Source of the DNA: Hyphomicrobium sp.
GTDB lineage: Bacteria > Pseudomonadota > Alphaproteobacteria > Rhizobiales > Hyphomicrobiaceae
Reading direction: 5' to 3'
Assembly (NCBI RefSeq): GCF_019753045.1
Contig: NZ_JAIELN010000021.1
Coordinates: 1 to 57,156, forward strand
DNA length: 57,156 nt
Each line of letters opens with the position of its first letter. Within the stretch, counting starts at the first letter, position 1. This document shows, in pieces, positions 53,584-57,156 of this stretch. The notes under the pieces were generated by a model. It saw nothing but the letters and a program-made list of their open reading frames with translations. It was not told where the DNA came from and ran no database searches. The position numbers were made by a program, and so were the translations under genes.

Positions 53584-54792
53584 ATGCACTTGCCAATCGT
53601 GGTCCTCAATCCCGTGGTGATCGCCGGTATCATCCTGGGTCTTGCGGCCTTGGCCTACCTTGTGCTCGCGCTGTATTTCACGCGGCGCTTCCGTGAACGT
53701 CCGGTCTCGGTCGACGGATGGCGCCCCCCTGTTTCGGTATTGAAGCCTGTCCACGGCGCCCAGCCATTCCTTTACGATTGCCTTCGCACGTTCTGCGATC
53801 AGGATTGGCCGGAGTACGAGGTCATTTTCGGCGCGCACTCGGAGAGCGATCCGGCCGTCGCGGTTGTGAAGCGCCTGATCGCCGAGTTCCCCGATCGCAA
53901 TCTCAGGCTCGTGGTCGATGCAAATCTTGTCGGACCCAATCCGCGCGCATCTAACCTTGCCAACATTTATAGGGCAGCGCGCTACGACATTCTGCTCGTC
54001 GCCGATGCCGACCTTCGCGTCGATAGGAATTGCATCGCGTCGATGGCCGCTCCGTTCGTCAACCCGAAGGTGGGCGCGGTTGCCTCCATCTACAAAGGGC
54101 TTCCCTATGGAGGAGCCGCTGCCGCCGATTTCGGTACCCTCAATATCAGCGATTGGTTCGCGCCGTCGGTCCTGGTGGACGTCGGGCTTCGCGGTATCGA
54201 TTTCGCGTTCGCGATGGCCAGCGTTCGCCGCGAGGCGCTCGACTCGTTCGGCGGCTTCGACCATCTCTCCAATTTCTTTCCCGACGATTTCGCGCTCGGA
54301 AACCTCACGGCTCAGCGCGGCTACGAGGTCGTTCTGTCATCCTATTGTTGCGACACCATCGTCGCGGAGAAGAGTTTCAGCGAGTTGTTCCGCCACGAAA
54401 TCCTATGGCAACGGATGGAGCGCTTCTGCCGCCCGGCCGACCACTTCATGTCGGTGATCACCTGGCCGCTGCCGTTGCTTCTCGTTCTGCTGCTTCCGTG
54501 GCCGTCTATCGTCGGACTTTCGATCATCGGCTTGGAGATCGTGCTTCGCATCGCGCTCCACTACCAGGTTCGCCGAAGCTTCCGGATGAACACGCCGCCT
54601 CAGCCTTGGATTGTCCCGTTGCGCGAGTGCGTCTGCTTCTTCGCTTGGGCTTTCGGCCTTTTCGGCAACAAAGTGCGCTGGGGTAAGAATATCTTCACGT
54701 ACGAAACCTTCCGGAAGCTCATCGCCGACGGTCGTAACGCCCGCTCCGCCGGTCCTGATCGACACGTCGCTCCGATCGGAGACAAGCGATGA
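53584..54792 (+). CDS. hpnI: Hopanoid glycosyltransferase HpnI
   Basis: HpnI is a membrane GT family 2/21-type enzyme that in other bacteria attaches N-acetylglucosamine to bacteriohopanetetrol. The 402-aa protein has an N-terminal helix (about 8-32), the acceptor start VSVLKPVHGAQPFL, the D1/D2 motif LLVADADLRVD, the FPDDFALG acidic segment and HEILWQRMERF, then two or three C-terminal helices. It is separated from hpnK by 95 nt, and its stop overlaps hpnL by ATGA. Confidence 0.93.
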   Translation: MHLPIVVLNPVVIAGIILGLAALAYLVLALYFTRRFRERPVSVDGWRPPVSVLKPVHGAQPFLYDCLRTFCDQDWPEYEVIFGAHSESDPAVAVVKRLIAEFPDRNLRLVVDANLVGPNPRASNLANIYRAARYDILLVADADLRVDRNCIASMAAPFVNPKVGAVASIYKGLPYGGAAAADFGTLNISDWFAPSVLVDVGLRGIDFAFAMASVRREALDSFGGFDHLSNFFPDDFALGNLTAQRGYEVVLSSYCCDTIVAEKSFSELFRHEILWQRMERFCRPADHFMSVITWPLPLLLVLLLPWPSIVGLSIIGLEIVLRIALHYQVRRSFRMNTPPQPWIVPLRECVCFFAWAFGLFGNKVRWGKNIFTYETFRKLIADGRNARSAGPDRHVAPIGDKR

Positions 54793-55814
54793 GCGCCGAG
54801 CCGGTCGCAGGTCCTTCCGGCTCGCGCGTCGCGTTTTTCATCGCCGCGATGGCGGGAATTGCAGTCGCGATTTGCCTCGTCGTGTATTTCGGCATCTCCG
54901 GAGTCTGGGACGCCATCGCCACGGCAGGCTGGCGCGGCATGGGGGCGATCCTCGCGGCCTATCTCGCCTCGCTCGTGTTCTGCGCGTGGTCCTGGCGTGT
55001 CCTGCTGGTTGAAGGTCATCCCGCGCACGCGGGCCTTTTGTTCCTATGGGCGCGCTGGATCCGCGACAGCATCGGCAACCTGCTCGCCATCATACCCGGA
55101 GCAGGCGAGGCTGCCGGCGCGCGGGAATTGAGCAAGCACGGCCTGCGTGTGAGCGTCGCGGCCGCGACGACCATTACCGACATGACGACGGAGATGCTGA
55201 GCCAGCTCATCTATACGTTCATGGGGCTGACATTTCTCTTTCTCTACCATCCGGATGAAGCCGCCGCGTGGTGGGCGGCCGCCGGACTATGCATCGCAAC
55301 CATCGCGGTCGTCGGATTCCTCATCGCGCAGAACAAGGGCCTGATACTCTTTCTCGAAACATTGCCCGCAAAGCTTGGCTTCACGCGCGCCTGGGAAGGA
55401 TTATCCGACAGCGACAGCGTTCACGCAGCGGTCCAGGCGATCTATCGCAAGAAGGGGGCAGTGATCGCGTCGACCTTCCTGCACCTGCTGGGCTGGCTCG
55501 CGGGCGCAGCCGAAACGTGGATCGCTCTTTGGTTCATGAACCACACGCTTTCGGCAGGAGACGTCCTTGCTCTCGAAAGCCTCGTCTTCGCGCTTCGAAC
55601 GGCGGCCTTCATTGTTCCCTGGGCTGCGGGTGTGCAGGAGGGCGGCTATGTCGTTGTGGGCGCGCTGTTCGGGCTGGGCCCCGATGTCGCTCTCGCCCTG
55701 TCGCTGCTGAAACGTGCCCGCGAGATAACCTCCGGCGTTCCGGGTCTCTTGGCGTGGCATTTCGCGGAAGGCAAACGCCTGTGGCAAGGCCGCCTCGCGG
55801 CCTCCCGCAAATAG
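54789..55814 (+). CDS. hpnL: Hopanoid-associated membrane protein HpnL (lysylphosphatidylglycerol synthase-like)
   Basis: This 341-aa integral protein has about eight hydrophobic segments and resembles the membrane part of lysylphosphatidylglycerol synthase/flippase-like proteins. Conserved pieces are IIPGAGEAAGARELSKHG, TTITDMTTEMLSQL and PWAAGVQEGGYVVVGALFG. In other bacteria it sits with hpnI and hpnK, with a proposed but unproven role in hopanoid transport or localisation. Its ATG overlaps the hpnI TGA. No HpnJ (ring-contracting radical SAM protein) follows it in the window. Confidence 0.85.
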   Translation: MSAEPVAGPSGSRVAFFIAAMAGIAVAICLVVYFGISGVWDAIATAGWRGMGAILAAYLASLVFCAWSWRVLLVEGHPAHAGLLFLWARWIRDSIGNLLAIIPGAGEAAGARELSKHGLRVSVAAATTITDMTTEMLSQLIYTFMGLTFLFLYHPDEAAAWWAAAGLCIATIAVVGFLIAQNKGLILFLETLPAKLGFTRAWEGLSDSDSVHAAVQAIYRKKGAVIASTFLHLLGWLAGAAETWIALWFMNHTLSAGDVLALESLVFALRTAAFIVPWAAGVQEGGYVVVGALFGLGPDVALALSLLKRAREITSGVPGLLAWHFAEGKRLWQGRLAASRK

Positions 55815-55976
55815 CGCGCTCGGCCATCAGCCCGAAATCGTTAACGAGCTGCCCTGAATTGCCGCGAACCTGTGAACGGCGTGTTAGGCGCGCGTGCTCT
55901 GTTGTCTTGCGCTAGCGAAAGCGCTTTACTGACCTTGAAGGCAGTCCACTGAACGTTGGCATATGAGAGGCAAATC

Positions 55977-56519
55977 ATGGGCCAATTATCCGTACCTGTT
56001 TCCAGCGAAGATCACATCGAAGGTTCGCCGAATGCGCCAATGACCTTGGTTGAATACGGTGATTTTGAGTGTCCCTACTGCGGTGACGCCTATTCGGTGA
56101 TCAAGGCGGTGCAAGAGACGATGGGCGACGAGCTGCGGTTCGTCTATCGGCATTTCCCGCTCATTCGACTTCACCCGCACGCACTGCACGCGGCCGAAAT
56201 TTCTGAAGCCGCCGGCGCGATCGACCGCTTTTGGGAAATGCACGATATTCTCTTCGAGAACCAAATGGCGCTCGCGGATGACGACCTGCTGGTTGACGCC
56301 AGTGCAGTTGGGTTGAGCGACAACGCCGTCCAACAGGCGTTCGCCGGTCGCTTTGCCGATCATATCAAGCGCGACTTTCGCGGCGGCGTTCGCAGCGGCG
56401 TGAACGGAACCCCGTGCTTGTTCGTTAATGGGCAGCGCTTCGACGGCCCGCGCGAGGTTGAAGCCATCGTCGCGGCCTTGGAAGCCACCGCCTCCCGCCG
56501 CTTCGGGCTCGACGGCTGA
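55977..56519 (+). CDS. DsbA-family thioredoxin-fold protein
   Basis: This 180-aa thiol-disulfide protein has the active site FECPYCGD near residues 31-38 and the cis-proline-containing segment GVNGTPCLFVNGQRF near 145-159. The extra cysteine in TPC is unusual. It lacks a signal peptide, so it may act in the cytoplasm, for instance like the DsbA-type domains found beside formate dehydrogenase or antiporter genes. The start at 55977 has GAGAGG upstream. selA follows after 46 nt, so a link to selenium or formate metabolism is possible but unproven. Confidence 0.85.
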   Translation: MGQLSVPVSSEDHIEGSPNAPMTLVEYGDFECPYCGDAYSVIKAVQETMGDELRFVYRHFPLIRLHPHALHAAEISEAAGAIDRFWEMHDILFENQMALADDDLLVDASAVGLSDNAVQQAFAGRFADHIKRDFRGGVRSGVNGTPCLFVNGQRFDGPREVEAIVAALEATASRRFGLDG

Positions 56520-56565
56520 CGGCGAGACGGCGGGCGGATGTTGAATCTTTTCCCTTGAGGTCCAA

Positions 56566-57156
56566 GTGGAAATTTCGAGTGCAGCACTCCGCGACTTACC
56601 TTCCGTCGATGCCGTTCTGAATAGCGAGACCGCCGCAACGCTCGTTGAGCGCTTCGGACGCGCCGCTTCGACCGAGACGATCCGGAGCGTGCTGGTGGAA
56701 ACGCGCGTTGCCCTCAAATCCGGCTCATCAGTCGTCCCGACGGTCGAACAGGTTGCGACCCTGGCGCTGGCGCGTCTCGCCGACGAGGATCGCTCCGGTC
56801 TGCGACCGCTCTTCAATCTCACCGGCACCGTCCTCCACACCAACCTCGGGCGCGCTGTACTCGCTGAGGCCGCGATCGAAGCCGCAATCCAAGCGATGCG
56901 AGAACCGGTCGCTCTGGAATTCGACTTGGCGACCGGGCGGCGCGGCGAACGCGATGATCACGTGAGAGAGCTTCTCTGTGCGTTGACCGGTGCCGAAGAT
57001 GCAACCGTCGTCAACAACAATGCTGCCGCCGTTCTTCTCGCGCTCAACACCCTTGCGGGCGGACGCGAAGCCATTGTCTCCCGGGGCGAGTTGATCGAGA
57101 TTGGCGGCGCCTTCCGCATGCCGGACATCATGGCCCGAGCGGGCGCGACGCTCGTC
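56566..57156 (+). CDS. selA: L-seryl-tRNA(Sec) selenium transferase, 5' part (cut by window end)
   Basis: SelA converts seryl-tRNA(Sec) to selenocysteyl-tRNA(Sec) with selenophosphate, using PLP. The first 197 codons are present and read cleanly. They include the family start LPSVDAVLNSE, then NLTGTVLHTNLGRAVLA, NNNAAAVLLALNTLAGGREA, VSRGELIEIGGAFRMPDIM and RAGATLV. The GTG at 56566 is preceded by TTGAGG. The PLP lysine lies beyond the window. Its presence implies at least one selenoprotein elsewhere in this genome, commonly formate dehydrogenase. Confidence 0.95.
   Translation, partial: MEISSAALRDLPSVDAVLNSETAATLVERFGRAASTETIRSVLVETRVALKSGSSVVPTVEQVATLALARLADEDRSGLRPLFNLTGTVLHTNLGRAVLAEAAIEAAIQAMREPVALEFDLATGRRGERDDHVRELLCALTGAEDATVVNNNAAAVLLALNTLAGGREAIVSRGELIEIGGAFRMPDIMARAGATLV

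Overview
The window looks like a chromosomal segment of a GC-rich alphaproteobacterium of the order Hyphomicrobiales, most plausibly a Hyphomicrobium-like methylotroph. This is inferred from gene content, not from any search: a NadQ-type NAD regulator upstream of nadABC, hopanoid-modifying hpn genes, a TIGR02301 protein, PPDK, the xseB-dxs-tlyA-rumA order and many small conserved proteins of this order. I see no prophage, integrase, IS element or CRISPR array. Almost all of the sequence is dense, ordinary coding DNA.

Layout. 1-8 kb: two tandem secreted GH73-type glucosaminidases, a pteridine-reductase-like SDR, a TorF-type porin with its terminator, a membrane-anchored protein of unknown function, an anchored RNase T2 and an M20 dipeptidase. 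8-11 kb: ppdK and a small membrane protein that share a CTAG stop. 11-16 kb: the NAD de novo unit nadQ | nadA-nadB-nadC, with a hairpin after nadQ and two matching palindromes in front of nadA. 16-20 kb: ygfZ-tag-HD hydrolase, chained by ATGA overlaps, divergent from a dihydroorotase. 20-27 kb: an L,D-transpeptidase, a LysE exporter, TIGR02301, an SRAP/YedK protein starting at TTG, a Clp-N/coiled-coil protein and an acyltransferase. 27-32.6 kb: Sua5, then acyl-CoA dehydrogenase, crotonase, HSDL2-like SDR and a histone-deacetylase-fold hydrolase. 32.6-39.7 kb: xseB, dxs, DoxX, DUF4399, tlyA, an RlmD/RumA-type methyltransferase, a class III-like sirtuin with no normal start codon, and aroC. 40-42 kb: fabI and a histidine phosphatase. 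41.8-46.8 kb: a DevBCA-type tripartite exporter whose HlyD subunit is separated from devCA by three small genes. 47-51 kb: a small secreted protein, glutathione peroxidase, OpgD/G and mercaptopyruvate sulfurtransferase. 51 kb: tRNA-Leu(UAG). 51.3-55.8 kb: an operon of an uncharacterised FAD protein with hpnK, hpnI and hpnL. 56-57 kb: a DsbA-like protein and the 5' part of selA, cut by the window end.

How the genes work together. Several units are coherent: NAD synthesis under a NadQ repressor, a hopanoid head-group operon, acyl-CoA oxidation, and isoprenoid precursor supply (dxs) next to RNA modification. The start of selA implies selenocysteine use, as in selenocysteine formate dehydrogenase, although no selenoprotein lies inside the window. 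The best candidates for something undescribed are the FAD enzyme at the head of the hpnKIL operon, the paired nadA operators, the sirtuin with an apparent ATC start, a 73-nt nested inverted repeat at 45.5 kb, and the Clp-N/coiled-coil protein.
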